This document shows, piece by piece, positions 7,942 to 17,496 of a stretch of DNA of 64,000 nucleotides. Both the position numbers and the translations under genes were made by a program. The DNA lies in NCBI GenBank assembly GCA_028281005.1, contig JANQKS010000044.1, forward strand, positions 1 to 64,000, read 5' to 3'. The notes under the pieces are model-generated. The model had not been told where the DNA came from, made no database searches, and saw only the letters and a program-made list of their open reading frames with translations. The stretch's first letter is position 1; each line of letters opens with the position of its first letter. This DNA comes from Pseudomonadales bacterium (GTDB lineage Bacteria; Pseudomonadota; Gammaproteobacteria; Pseudomonadales; Azotimanducaceae).

Positions 7942-9102
7942 GTGAATCACCTAATGAACACTTATGCGCGGCTGCCAGTGGCGTTTACCAGCGGCAAAGG
8001 TGCTTATCTTGAAGACAGCCACGGCAATCGTTACCTAGACGGCCTGACTGGGCTGGCCGTGGTGGGTATCGGCCATGCCAACCCACGTGTCGCCAAAGCA
8101 CTGGCGGAGCAAGCCAACACCCTCACCCACACCTCCAATCTATATGAGATTCCCCTGCAAGCGAAGCTTGCCGATCGCCTGTGTGCGCTGTCGGGGATGG
8201 AGAAAGTGTTTTTCGCCAACTCAGGTGCCGAAGCCAACGAAGCCGCCATCAAACTGGCACGCCTGAAAGGTAACAAACAAGGCATCAAGAAACCCGCGGT
8301 TGTGGTGATGGACGGCAGTTTCCATGGCCGCACAATGGCCACCCTGACCGCCACCGGCAACCGCAAAGTACACGCCGGTTTTGAGCCGCTGCTATCCGGG
8401 TTTGTACGGGCGCCGTATAACGACGTCGAAGCGGTGGAAGTGATTGCGGAAAACAACCCCGACGTCGTTGCGGTTTTTGTGGAGCCGGTATTGGGCGAAG
8501 GTGGCATTGAAATTCCTGACGCCAATTACATCAACGAACTGCGGCGCATTTGCGATGCCAAAAACTGGCTGCTGATGTTAGACGAAGTGCAGACCGGCAA
8601 TGGCCGCACGGGTAAATATTTTGCGTATCAGCACACCGACTGTATGCCGGATGTGGTGACCACCGCCAAAGGTCTCGGCAACGGCATGCCCATCGGCGCC
8701 TGCCTGGCCCGCGGCGAAGCGGCCGAGCTGTTTGTGCCCGGCAATCACGCCTCCACGTTCGGCGGGAATCCGCTGGCGTGTGCGGCAGGCAATGCGGTGC
8801 TGGATGAGATCGAGGCGCTTAACCTGTGTGATCGCGCCGCGGCTTTGGGTGAGCGCATCGTCGATCAACTCAGCAACAAATTGGCCGGTAACAACACCGT
8901 TAGAGAGGTTCGCGGCATGGGTCTGATGATCGCCGTGGAACTCAACGAAGATGCACCGGAACTGGTGCAGCAGGGATTAGACGCCGGTGTGCTGATCAAC
9001 GTCACCCAGGGCAACATCATACGTTTGCTGCCACCCTTAACGCTGACCGACGCGGAAGCCGATGAGCTTGCCAGCAAGGTGGTCGGCCTCATCAAGAGTT
9101 AA
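7942..9102 (+). CDS. argD: Acetylornithine / succinyldiaminopimelate aminotransferase
   Basis: This class III PLP aminotransferase makes acetylornithine in arginine synthesis and often also serves lysine synthesis. In its 386 residues, FFANSGAEANEAAIKLAR, DGSFHGRTMATL, VEPVLGEGGI, LDEVQTGNGRTGK and the PLP lysine in TTAKGLGNGMPIGA are all seen. GTG 7942 gives the family-like opening before MNTYARLPVAF; ATG 7954 is the alternative. The argF start lies 58 bp after the stop, so an argDF operon is likely. Confidence 0.94.
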   Translation: MNHLMNTYARLPVAFTSGKGAYLEDSHGNRYLDGLTGLAVVGIGHANPRVAKALAEQANTLTHTSNLYEIPLQAKLADRLCALSGMEKVFFANSGAEANEAAIKLARLKGNKQGIKKPAVVVMDGSFHGRTMATLTATGNRKVHAGFEPLLSGFVRAPYNDVEAVEVIAENNPDVVAVFVEPVLGEGGIEIPDANYINELRRICDAKNWLLMLDEVQTGNGRTGKYFAYQHTDCMPDVVTTAKGLGNGMPIGACLARGEAAELFVPGNHASTFGGNPLACAAGNAVLDEIEALNLCDRAAALGERIVDQLSNKLAGNNTVREVRGMGLMIAVELNEDAPELVQQGLDAGVLINVTQGNIIRLLPPLTLTDAEADELASKVVGLIKS

Positions 9103-9160
9103 TCGCGCAGAGTCTAGCTGCGCCGCTCACTCGCATACCCACACACAAAGGTATCTGGCT

Positions 9161-10069
9161 ATGGCTAAACAGGATTTCCTGTCTTTGCTTGATTTCCCTA
9201 TTGAAGATTTGGACTACCTCATCCACCGCGGCAAACAAATGCGCAAGATGCATGAGGCAGGCGAGACCTACCGTCCTCTGGTGGGTAAGACTGGTGGTTT
9301 AATCATGCAAATGAGCAGCACGCGCACCCGCGTGGCGTTTGAAGCCGGTTTTGCGCAGATGGGTGGGCACGCGTTGTTTCTCGGCACCCAGGAAACCCAA
9401 ATTGGCCGAGGCGAACCCATCTCTGACCTGGCCCGCGTGTTGTCGGAGATGGTGGACATCATCATGATCCGTACCCTGGAGCAGACCCACATCGAAGAGT
9501 TGGCCGAGCAGGCCAGCATACCTGTCATCAACGCCATGAGCAGTCTGCTGCACCCCTGTCAGTTATTGGCTGACATTCAGACCTATGAAGAGCTGCGCGG
9601 ACCCATCGCGGGTGCCACCGTGGCATTTATAGGCGACGGTTACAATATGTGCCACTCTTACATCAACGCCGCGCGACAATGGGGCTTTAATTTGAAAATC
9701 GCCAGCCCCGAGGGGTTCCTGCCTAATGCTGAAATCCTCGACAGCACCAACAACGCAACGTTGGTGGCCACACCTCAAGAGGCGGTGAGCGGCTCGGATC
9801 TGGTGGTCACGGACGTGTGGTCCTCCATGGGCCACGAAGGTCAAGAAGCAGACCGGCGCGCCACTTTCGCAGACTATCAGGTCAACGAAGCATTGCTGGA
9901 TGAAGCGAATAAAGACGTGGTGTTTATGCACTGTCTACCGGCACACCGCGGCGAAGAAGTCAGTGAAACCCTGCTCGACGACCCACGCGCGGCGGTGTTC
10001 CATGAAGCAGGCAATCGGCTGCACAGCCAGAAAGCGTTGGTTGAATTTTTGCTGCTGGGTAAGCAGTAG
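9161..10069 (+). CDS. argF: Ornithine carbamoyltransferase
   Basis: This enzyme makes citrulline from ornithine and carbamoyl phosphate. The 302-residue protein carries the carbamoyl-phosphate loop SSTRTRVAFE, HPCQLLAD, the ornithine-loop region DVWSSMGHE, and the Cys loop HCLPAHRGEE. ATG 9161 is chosen because an upstream in-frame start would overlap the end of argD with unconserved sequence. It is the second gene of the probable argDF unit and converges on the large c-di-GMP gene. Confidence 0.96.
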   Translation: MAKQDFLSLLDFPIEDLDYLIHRGKQMRKMHEAGETYRPLVGKTGGLIMQMSSTRTRVAFEAGFAQMGGHALFLGTQETQIGRGEPISDLARVLSEMVDIIMIRTLEQTHIEELAEQASIPVINAMSSLLHPCQLLADIQTYEELRGPIAGATVAFIGDGYNMCHSYINAARQWGFNLKIASPEGFLPNAEILDSTNNATLVATPQEAVSGSDLVVTDVWSSMGHEGQEADRRATFADYQVNEALLDEANKDVVFMHCLPAHRGEEVSETLLDDPRAAVFHEAGNRLHSQKALVEFLLLGKQ

Positions 10070-10089
10070 AGCTTGCTCTAGGCGACCGC

Positions 10090-13000
10090 CTACATCCTCA
10101 AATCTTGCAGCAATGAAGGTTTGCTGATCGCATAACCTTGCGCAAAGTCGACGCCGATCTCTTTGAGGCTATCGAGGATTTGCGTGTCCTCCACATACTC
10201 CGCGACGGTACGTTTGCCCATGTAGTGGCCAATTTCGTTAATAGAACGCACCACGGCATAGTCGGCCGGATTGTCGGCAATGTCTTTCACAAAGACGCCG
10301 TCGATCTTGACATAGTCCACCGGCAGGTTGCGCAAATAAGAGTACGAGCTCAAACCGGTGCCAAAGTCGTCCAAAGAGAAGCGGCAGCCGATGATACGCA
10401 TGCGATTCATGAAATCGACGGCATTGTCGAGGTTGGCGATGGCAGCGGTTTCGGTAATCTCAAAACACACTTTGGCGGTGGGGGCCTGGGTTTTACCAAA
10501 TTGTTCCAGGACAAAATCCGGGAAGGTGCTGTCGTTAATTGAGTGGCCGGAAACGTTGATGGCAAAGCCGCCGAAGTCATCCAGCGCCGTACGGTTGTCC
10601 GCCATCCACTGCAATACGTTGCGAATGACCCAACGGTCGATGGTGGTCATGCGGTTATAAGTTTCTGCCGCATTGATCAACTCCGTGGGGGCAACCACGT
10701 CGCCAAGCTCATCCAACATGGTCAGCAGAATTTCATAGTGCACATCGGCATTGCTGGCGCCGTTGCCGTTGTCTACCGGCGCAATTTTCTGACAATTGAG
10801 AATCAGGCGGTCGTCTTCCAAGGCGGCATCCAGTTGGGTAACCCACTCCATGGCGCCATGGCGCTGCACCATCAGCTTGTCGCCCAATTCGTATTCCTGC
10901 ACGCGGTTGCGACCGGCGTCTTTGGCAGAAAAACAGGCTTCATCCGCGTGTTGCATGACCGAGTCGACGCTATCGGTACTGGGGTCAATGAAGACCAGAC
11001 CCATACTGGCGGTGAGATTGTAGTTGCGGCCTTCCCATTCGAATTTCACTTCCCGCACCGCATCCAGCACTTGCTCGGCCACTTCGCGTGCAGCAACACT
11101 CTCCACATCCTCCAACAGCAGACCAAACTCATCGCCGCCTAGGCGGGCAAGTTTCTGATCCGGTTTGCTGAACTGTGTAGAGAGCGATTCCCCCATGATG
11201 CGCAATAGCTCATCACCGGCCTTGTGACCGCTGGTGGTGTTGACGATCTTGAACTGATCAAGGTCTAAGCAGAGCACCGCATGTTGGATACCTTTGGCCT
11301 TGGATTGGGCCAAGCTGTTTTCGATGACCCGCTCAAATTCTTTGCGGTTCATCAGCTGGGTGAGATCATCATGGCTGGCTTGGAACGCCAGCTGGTTGTG
11401 CATGTTTTCCAACATGCGTTGTGAAGCGCGCTCCATCAGCGGCAGATCATAATCGTCAAGCAGGGTAATGCGGCCCTGGTGCAGATCGTCCGCCATTTCT
11501 TTTAAGGTGCGTTCCAGAGTCTTCACACCTTTACGGTTGACCAACACAAATGAGGCAGCTTCATCCCCCACAAAAGCCACAGATAGAATCAGTGGGCGTC
11601 CTTCGCGGTCGGAAGCGGCCAGCCATTCACCCACCTGTATGCGCCGTGCACGCTCCACGGCTTGACCCCAGCTATCACGCACATTTTCATCGTTTGATTC
11701 AATCTGCGGATCAACTTCCGGCAGCATGCCGTCAAGGCCAAGTGCCTGTTCAACCCCAGCTTTATCAACTTTGACGTTTTTCACCGGCGCTTTTTTGCCG
11801 GTGGTGTCACCCACCAGCGCACTGGACATGTGCATGATCAACGGTGTGCGTTTGCTAGGATCGAAACTGATACTGTTAAGCCCTTCAACCACGCGGCGCA
11901 ATAGTTTGTCCGGCTCCATATAGCGTGGGTTGCTTTCATCCACGTTGCCGCTGAGCTGATCCTGCAGTTGGTCAATCATGGCCAGCTGGTCGCGCCATTC
12001 GTTAGAGTCTGAACCATGGCGAAGATGGGTGTGCACCAGCAGGTTGCGCCAACCGGGATTCAGCAGTTCCAGTAATAATTCGGGGACTTCTTTGTCGCCA
12101 ATACGCTCGGTCACCTCCGCTACCACTTCTCGTCGCGCGCGCGCCAGTTTTTGTTGGCCTTCACTGGCGCGGATGGTGCGTTCTACATTGCCGCGATAGG
12201 TGCGCGACTGACGGTCGATCAGCGGATGTAACTCATCCACCACATCGCCGAAGATCTGCGGGTTTTCGTCGTAGTCTTTAACCACGCGCTGCAACAGCTC
12301 GTCGACGCGCCGGCCGACTTCACGGTCGATGCCTTGGCGCACGTCTTCGCTACTGCCGAGGCGTGCCAGCTGGTTGAGCATTTGCACAGCGCTATGAGGA
12401 TTGTCCGGATCGCCGCGCAAAAACTCAGGATCTTTGGCCGCCAACTTGTTCAGGGTAATTTCTAAGCGTTGTACCCATTCCCTCACGCCATCGGTGATCA
12501 GCTGATCCTGGGACAGGGAGTCCACCAGGTTCTGCATCACTTGCAGAGTGTCGTAGTCTTCTTCAGTAAGGCCTTTGCCGTCGCCGTGACGGGTCTGTAG
12601 CTCTTGTATCAGGCGCGGTTGTAAACGCGTGTCTGACAGAGGCGCATCACCCAGCTCGGATTGAATCACCGAGAGCGCATCCAGAATATCGTTGGAATTG
12701 AATGTATTCGCCGGACTTGCACCTTGCGGCGCCAAGCCTTGCTCCCGCGGCTTACCCAACAGCTGTTTAGTGCGGCGGTCCAAATCCAATATCGTGCGTG
12801 CGGTGTTGTATGCCGGGCTGCCGGTACCACCGACGGTGACAAAGGGATTTTCCGTGAGACGGCCCGCGCCGACATTGTCCGCTGCCATGGCTGCATCGCG
12901 CATGGCCTGGTCCATCTCTTGGTATTCCTGCGGCGTAACGCTAACACCGGCGCGATTACGAACGCTGTATTTGGGTTGCAACGCTTCGCGCAGTTCTTCC

Positions 13001-14226
13001 AACGCCGGTACCTGGCCGCTGTCCTCAAACAGCTTGCCAAGCGCTTCGTATAAATTGATGAGGATTTTATGCAGAACAGATTCGAAGATGCCAAATACTT
13101 CTTTACGCAGGTCTTCACGAAACGCAAATTCGGATTGGGCTTCGTCAAACACCCACCAGATGGTCGCAGGCCCTACCGGGATAATGTCCTTATGGCTCCA
13201 GGGTTTGGCCAACAACCCAAACTGCGCGCGCATATCAAGCAAGGCATCGTTAAAGCGATTTTCTGTTTTGGATATCGACTCCGCCACCTGTAGCCATTGT
13301 TCAAATTGGTCGGTGTCGACCAACTCCAGTTCGTCGGTCTTTTTGTTGCCGGTATCGCGCTTACGGCGACGTTCCAACACCGCCTCTAAGTCGGAAACTT
13401 TGTTCAGCTGTTCAACCATGCTGGTGACAAAGTTGGCCACAAACACTTCTTGTGACTTCTCCAGCGCATCCAAGGCCTCAAAATATCGGGTCTGCATGGC
13501 GTTGGTGCCAGCGTCGCGGGCTTGCACCAGCAACTCTTCCCCGGCCAGCTGACAAAAATTAGAAGCCATCCGCGATGAGGCCCGCTTGGTGACAGTTTTG
13601 ATACGGCTCAGCAGTTTGTCAGCAGCTTCTTCTGACAACCGCGGATCGCGCATGGGCTCGTCCGCACCACTTTTCTTAGCCCCTTTCGGTTGGCTTGCCG
13701 ATGTTGTTGACGGTTGCTCCGCTGTGGCAGGCGTACCAGGGGTAGCCGCCGGTAGCTCCGCGCTGTTTTTTGCCTCAGGCTCCGTACGACCCGCCGCTAG
13801 GGGCTGCGCGTCGGGAAGGTCATCAATACTTTCATGCGTAAATTCAGGCGCGGCGGTACCGGAGGCCACCGCAAAATCCATGAGGTTCTGAAACGCGCGC
13901 TCATCCAAGCCGCTGTCGAAAGACACACCGAGGCCGTTGCCGCCTTCTAAAACACGGGCAATCTTGGCTTGGGTGCGAAAGTGTTGTTGCCCGGTGGGCG
14001 TGGCCACCGAGAAGTGTAGCGCGATGTCGTCACCGGCTTTGGCCCCGGCGCCGGTAGCTTCCAGGGAACGGGAACCACCGCTGCCGGTGAGTAACATACC
14101 TTCTTCACAAAAGTCGCGGATTGAACACAGCCACGAGCGACCCTGGGCGGGATGCACCAGCGCCGAGAGTTGGATGGGTTGGCGGTTGAATTTCCGGCGG
14201 TTTACACCCGTGACATCCATTTGCAC
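10090..14226 (-). CDS. PilZ-DUF1631-GGDEF-EAL c-di-GMP protein
   Basis: This very large (1378 aa) regulator has an N-terminal PilZ-like domain (NRRKFNRQPIQLSALVHP onward), an acidic/Ala/Pro linker at about 130-185, and a long helical DUF1631 region to about residue 930. A GGDEF domain follows with an intact LARLGGDEFGLLL near residue 1029. The C-terminal EAL domain has HYEILLTM near 1163 in place of the classic EAL, FEITET, and an intact DDFGTGLSSYSYL. No RxxD inhibitory site precedes GGDEF. It is presumably cytosolic, since no membrane segment is seen, and could make, break or sense c-di-GMP. A diguanylate cyclase gene lies upstream on the same strand. Confidence 0.88.
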   Translation of the reverse strand: MQMDVTGVNRRKFNRQPIQLSALVHPAQGRSWLCSIRDFCEEGMLLTGSGGSRSLEATGAGAKAGDDIALHFSVATPTGQQHFRTQAKIARVLEGGNGLGVSFDSGLDERAFQNLMDFAVASGTAAPEFTHESIDDLPDAQPLAAGRTEPEAKNSAELPAATPGTPATAEQPSTTSASQPKGAKKSGADEPMRDPRLSEEAADKLLSRIKTVTKRASSRMASNFCQLAGEELLVQARDAGTNAMQTRYFEALDALEKSQEVFVANFVTSMVEQLNKVSDLEAVLERRRKRDTGNKKTDELELVDTDQFEQWLQVAESISKTENRFNDALLDMRAQFGLLAKPWSHKDIIPVGPATIWWVFDEAQSEFAFREDLRKEVFGIFESVLHKILINLYEALGKLFEDSGQVPALEELREALQPKYSVRNRAGVSVTPQEYQEMDQAMRDAAMAADNVGAGRLTENPFVTVGGTGSPAYNTARTILDLDRRTKQLLGKPREQGLAPQGASPANTFNSNDILDALSVIQSELGDAPLSDTRLQPRLIQELQTRHGDGKGLTEEDYDTLQVMQNLVDSLSQDQLITDGVREWVQRLEITLNKLAAKDPEFLRGDPDNPHSAVQMLNQLARLGSSEDVRQGIDREVGRRVDELLQRVVKDYDENPQIFGDVVDELHPLIDRQSRTYRGNVERTIRASEGQQKLARARREVVAEVTERIGDKEVPELLLELLNPGWRNLLVHTHLRHGSDSNEWRDQLAMIDQLQDQLSGNVDESNPRYMEPDKLLRRVVEGLNSISFDPSKRTPLIMHMSSALVGDTTGKKAPVKNVKVDKAGVEQALGLDGMLPEVDPQIESNDENVRDSWGQAVERARRIQVGEWLAASDREGRPLILSVAFVGDEAASFVLVNRKGVKTLERTLKEMADDLHQGRITLLDDYDLPLMERASQRMLENMHNQLAFQASHDDLTQLMNRKEFERVIENSLAQSKAKGIQHAVLCLDLDQFKIVNTTSGHKAGDELLRIMGESLSTQFSKPDQKLARLGGDEFGLLLEDVESVAAREVAEQVLDAVREVKFEWEGRNYNLTASMGLVFIDPSTDSVDSVMQHADEACFSAKDAGRNRVQEYELGDKLMVQRHGAMEWVTQLDAALEDDRLILNCQKIAPVDNGNGASNADVHYEILLTMLDELGDVVAPTELINAAETYNRMTTIDRWVIRNVLQWMADNRTALDDFGGFAINVSGHSINDSTFPDFVLEQFGKTQAPTAKVCFEITETAAIANLDNAVDFMNRMRIIGCRFSLDDFGTGLSSYSYLRNLPVDYVKIDGVFVKDIADNPADYAVVRSINEIGHYMGKRTVAEYVEDTQILDSLKEIGVDFAQGYAISKPSLLQDLRM

Positions 14227-14417
14227 AGTCGCTTTTGTTACTTAGTCACACCAGTGCTCAAACGACTTGATCACTAGCCTCGAATCACACTTCAAGATAA
14301 CCCATATTGATGGCAGGCGAAACACACCGACTGGGCTTGAGTGTTGTCGAGCAGGCCTGGTTGGCAATGACAGTGAGATCTAGCGCACAACTGTGGGCGG
14401 AGAACGCAGTGGTGGTG

Positions 14418-15491
14418 TTATTGCTGCGCCACAACCACCTTGTCGCGGCCGGCGCGCTTAGCCTCGTAGAGGGCGTGGTCGGCGCGGTTGATGACATCGT
14501 CGACGCGTTCAGCCGCTTGGTAGCGGGCAATACCCACGGAAACTGTCAGCTCAAATTGCTCTTCCGTGCCGGGGACCCACATGTTGCGCGTGCGCTCGGC
14601 CAAACGCTGGGCCACCTGCAGCGCGGTTTGTTCGTCAGCGTCCACCAACACCAACAAAAACTCCTCACCACCAAAACGGGCCACAAAGTCGACGCTGCGC
14701 ACCACGCCGGCAGCCAACTCGGCAAACTGCCGCAACGCCACATCACCCACCGCGTGCCCATAGCGGTCGTTGATCACTTTGAAGTGGTCCAAATCTGCAT
14801 AACACAAAGTAAAGGCTTGCTGGCCTCGGTCCACCAAGGCTTTTTGCCGACTCAGCACTTCCATGATCGAACGCCGGTTGTGCACACCGGTAAGATCGTC
14901 TTTGAGCGCCATGTCCTGCACACGCTCGAGGGCTTCACGCAAACTGTGGTTACGCTCAAGCAACCCATCGCGCAACGCTTGCATGTCGCTGGCCAACACC
15001 ATCACGCCACACAACAGAGCGCCGAAGGCTAGCCCTGAAAGCAGCTCAAACTGCGAATCGTAGTTCGTGTAGGCGACTAAATAGAGCACCCCAAAGCAGT
15101 ACAACAAGGCGCTGCTCAGCACCACCAACAGCACCTGGCTGCGCGCCAGATGCACCGCCGCGTACATCACGCTGAACAGCGGCACCACCAGCAACATCAG
15201 GCGCAAGGTGTGCGGTACCAAGACCGCCAGCGTCACCGCACCTAAGTTGCACCACAATGCACGGCACAGCACGACGGTATCGTCGTCGAGTCGTGCCAAG
15301 GCATCCGAGCGCAGCATTAGCCCGATAAAGCCTAAGATCCACACCGGGATACAGAACAGGTACATCTGTTCGTCCGCGTACAGGTAACCCTGTTGCAGCA
15401 AGGTCCAGGTAAACAGCACATAGGCAGCCAACCCGGCAAATATCAAAGTTGGCCGCACCAAGCGTGGGTATGTTTCTGCGCTTAAGTTCAC
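14418..15491 (-). CDS. Membrane-bound diguanylate cyclase
   Basis: In this 357-residue protein, roughly the first 190 residues form about six hydrophobic helices (for example PTLIFAGLAAYVLFTWTLL and LLSGLAFGALLCGVMVLA). A short coiled linker joins them to a GGDEF domain. Key motifs are DDLTGVHNRRS, YADLDHFKVINDRYGH and RFGGEEFLLVL. An RSVD product-inhibition site sits five residues before GGEEF. It is expected to make c-di-GMP from GTP with feedback inhibition. The membrane part probably senses an unknown signal. It is followed by the PilZ-DUF1631-GGDEF-EAL gene on the same strand, with about 190 bp between. Confidence 0.92.
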   Translation of the reverse strand: MNLSAETYPRLVRPTLIFAGLAAYVLFTWTLLQQGYLYADEQMYLFCIPVWILGFIGLMLRSDALARLDDDTVVLCRALWCNLGAVTLAVLVPHTLRLMLLVVPLFSVMYAAVHLARSQVLLVVLSSALLYCFGVLYLVAYTNYDSQFELLSGLAFGALLCGVMVLASDMQALRDGLLERNHSLREALERVQDMALKDDLTGVHNRRSIMEVLSRQKALVDRGQQAFTLCYADLDHFKVINDRYGHAVGDVALRQFAELAAGVVRSVDFVARFGGEEFLLVLVDADEQTALQVAQRLAERTRNMWVPGTEEQFELTVSVGIARYQAAERVDDVINRADHALYEAKRAGRDKVVVAQQ

Positions 15492-15671
15492 ACTTTGAAT
15501 TGTAGTATGGCAGCCCTCAGGTCCTGTCCTGCCACAGTGTAGAACTGTAAAGAAGATGTAGTATCTGTGGGCTTTGACTTATATAAGTAAGCCGCGCAAA
15601 ACCCGCTAAAAACGTACATATACGCCTCTTAAGCAGCTCTTCAGCTCCTATTAAGTACCTCCCAACATCTC

Positions 15672-17171
15672 TTATGCGTCGGTCAGTGCCTGGGCCGTGG
15701 CCCGCTGGTAACCCGTCAACAGCTCCATGCGACGCGCCGCCTCCATACCCGGCTGGAAGTCATGTTCGGTATGCCAGGCTTGGCTGGCTGCCGCTAAATC
15801 CGCGTACACACCGTGGCCAATGCCGGCCAACATTGCCGCGCCTAAGGCGGTGGTCTCGGGATTCACCGGGCGTTGCACCGGGACATCTAAAATGTCCGCC
15901 AAAAACTGGCACAACGCGTCGTTCACCGTCATGCCGCCGTCAACCCGCAGGCGCTCAACAGTGGCGCCATCGTTGTGCATGGCCTCCAACAATTCCTGGG
16001 TTTGAAACACTACGCTCTGCAGAAAGGCCGTCAGTACATGATCGCGATTCGAATCCAGCGTCAGCCCGGTGATCAGGCCGCGCACATCGGGTTGCCAATA
16101 AGGGGCACCCAAGCCGGTGAATGCGGGCACAACATATACACCTTGGTTGTCACCCCCGGTGCGTTCAAAAGCCGCTTGGGTATCCGCGGGGCTGTCAATC
16201 AGGCCAAGTTGATCGCGCAGCCACTTCACCGCCACCCCGGCAACAAAAATACTGCCTTCCAGTGCGTAGGTCGTTTCGCCCGCTAATCGGTAGGCCACCG
16301 TGGTCAGCAGTTTTTCTTCTGAGCGTAGGGCTTGCTCGCCGGTATTGGTCATGATGAAACAGCCGGTGCCGTAGGTGCTTTTAGTCATGCCAGGGCTAAA
16401 GCAACCTTGACCGACCAAAGCGGCTTGTTGATCACCGGCCACCCCAGAGATTGGTATTTCGGCGCCAAACCACTCGGCGTTGGCAATACCAAACAACCCC
16501 GCGCTGTCTGCCACTTGGGGCAACACTGCCGCTGGGATCTCAAAGTACTCAAGCAAGTCGGTGCACCATTGCTGGGTGTGAATATCAAACAGCTGCGTAC
16601 GGCTGGCATTGGTGGCGTCGGTGACATGCGCTCCGCCGTTGGTCAGGCGCCAGATGAGGTAGCTGTCCACCGTGCCGAAGCACAAGTCACCATGCTCTGC
16701 ACGGGCGCGGATGCCCCCCACATTGCGCAGTATCCAAGCCAACTTAGTGGATGAAAAATAGGGGTCTATGACCAAACCGGTGCGCGCCGCCAGCACAGCT
16801 TCCAACGGCTCCCCTTGCAGTTGATCACTCTGCATATGGGCGCAACGGTCCGCGGTGCGGCGGTCTTGCCAAACAATGGCGTTGTATACACTTTGCCCGC
16901 TGGCGCGATCCCACAGCAGTGTGGTTTCTCGCTGGTTAGTAATGCCGATGCAGCTGAGCTGTTCTGCGTTGATGCCGGCGGCGGCGATGGCATCGCGGCC
17001 GGATTGCAGGGTCGTCTGCCATAACGTTTCAGGATCTTGCTCTACCCAACCATCGGCGGGGAAAATCATGTCAAAGGCATGTTGGGCGGAACTCACTACG
17101 TCGCCGCCATGGGTGTAGATGATGGCTCGACTGCTCGACGTACCTTGGTCTAACGCCATGATGTAAGACAA
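15672..17171 (-). CDS. glpK: Glycerol kinase
   Basis: This 499-residue FGGY-family kinase makes glycerol 3-phosphate. It starts ALDQGTSSSRAII and has GITNQRETTLLWD, AIVWQDRRTA, VAGDQQAALVGQ, STYGTGCFIM and the C-terminal RVDGGMTVND motif. The length is normal. It stands alone: no glycerol facilitator or glycerol-3-phosphate dehydrogenase is adjacent. Its leader contains the TAACCCTAGA repeats. Confidence 0.96.
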   Translation of the reverse strand: MSYIMALDQGTSSSRAIIYTHGGDVVSSAQHAFDMIFPADGWVEQDPETLWQTTLQSGRDAIAAAGINAEQLSCIGITNQRETTLLWDRASGQSVYNAIVWQDRRTADRCAHMQSDQLQGEPLEAVLAARTGLVIDPYFSSTKLAWILRNVGGIRARAEHGDLCFGTVDSYLIWRLTNGGAHVTDATNASRTQLFDIHTQQWCTDLLEYFEIPAAVLPQVADSAGLFGIANAEWFGAEIPISGVAGDQQAALVGQGCFSPGMTKSTYGTGCFIMTNTGEQALRSEEKLLTTVAYRLAGETTYALEGSIFVAGVAVKWLRDQLGLIDSPADTQAAFERTGGDNQGVYVVPAFTGLGAPYWQPDVRGLITGLTLDSNRDHVLTAFLQSVVFQTQELLEAMHNDGATVERLRVDGGMTVNDALCQFLADILDVPVQRPVNPETTALGAAMLAGIGHGVYADLAAASQAWHTEHDFQPGMEAARRMELLTGYQRATAQALTDA

Positions 17172-17207
17172 CGGACTTCCCCCTGCACACGATGTGGTTT
17201 TTTTGGC

Positions 17208-17237
17208 TAACCCTAGATAACCCTAGATAACCCTAAA
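17208..17237 (+). repeat. Three period-10 TAACCCTAGA-like units
   Basis: TAACCCTAGA occurs twice in tandem, followed by TAACCCTAAA, about 40 bp upstream of the glpK start (glpK reads leftward). It could be a regulatory array for glpK. No GlpR operator is recognised. Confidence 0.6.
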
Positions 17238-17414
17238 GGATTCAAAACGGCGCGTCATGACCCTTAAAAGTTTAATTTCGGGTAGGTGAAATCATCCCAA
17301 CTGGGCGGCACAGGGCGCATCTGATGGCCAGTTCATGCTCACCAAAATGGTGCAAAATTGCCTGCGGATCGAGAAAAATCCGTTCACCACAAGTGATACG
17401 CCACTACCCACAGG

Positions 17415-17423
17415 TTATCCACA
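17415..17423 (+). promoter_or_regulatory. DnaA box upstream of nrdAB
   Basis: TTATCCACA is the perfect consensus DnaA box. It lies 10 bp before the -35-like element of the nrd promoter. DnaA control of nrdAB is known in E. coli, so the site fits the locus. Confidence 0.6.
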
Positions 17424-17432
17424 GACAAATCC

Positions 17433-17460
17433 TTGCAATGGACCAAAGATCCCATTATCT
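17433..17460 (+). promoter_or_regulatory. Candidate sigma70 promoter for nrdAB
   Basis: TTGCAA (17433-17438), a 16-bp spacer and TTATCT (17455-17460) make a plausible promoter that overlaps NrdR box 1. If used, the nrdA leader would be about 600 nt long. Confidence 0.45.
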
Positions 17461-17465
17461 TGTGT
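17450..17465 (+). promoter_or_regulatory. NrdR box 1 (candidate)
   Basis: TCCCATTATCTTGTGT matches the NrdR consensus (acaCwAtATaTwGtgt) at most core positions. It lies exactly 31 bp from box 2, the three-helical-turn spacing usual for NrdR pairs. NrdR represses ribonucleotide reductase genes. Confidence 0.6.
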
Positions 17466-17480
17466 GTCTCGGCGCGCAAA

Positions 17481-17496
17481 TCCCTATATATGGGGT
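17481..17496 (+). promoter_or_regulatory. NrdR box 2 (candidate)
   Basis: TCCCTATATATGGGGT matches the NrdR core CwAtATaTwG with a single core deviation. It is paired with box 1 at 31-bp spacing upstream of nrdAB. Confidence 0.65.

Noticed and set aside
10720-10745. Loss of the EAL motif in the large c-di-GMP protein
   Set aside because: The motif reads EIL, but the catalytic Glu and the DDFG motif remain. E-[IV]-L variants occur in this domain group, so inactivity cannot be claimed.
12692-13552. 286-codon open frame antisense to the DUF1631 protein
   Set aside because: Low-complexity Ser/Arg-rich translation with no motif, fully covered by the real gene.
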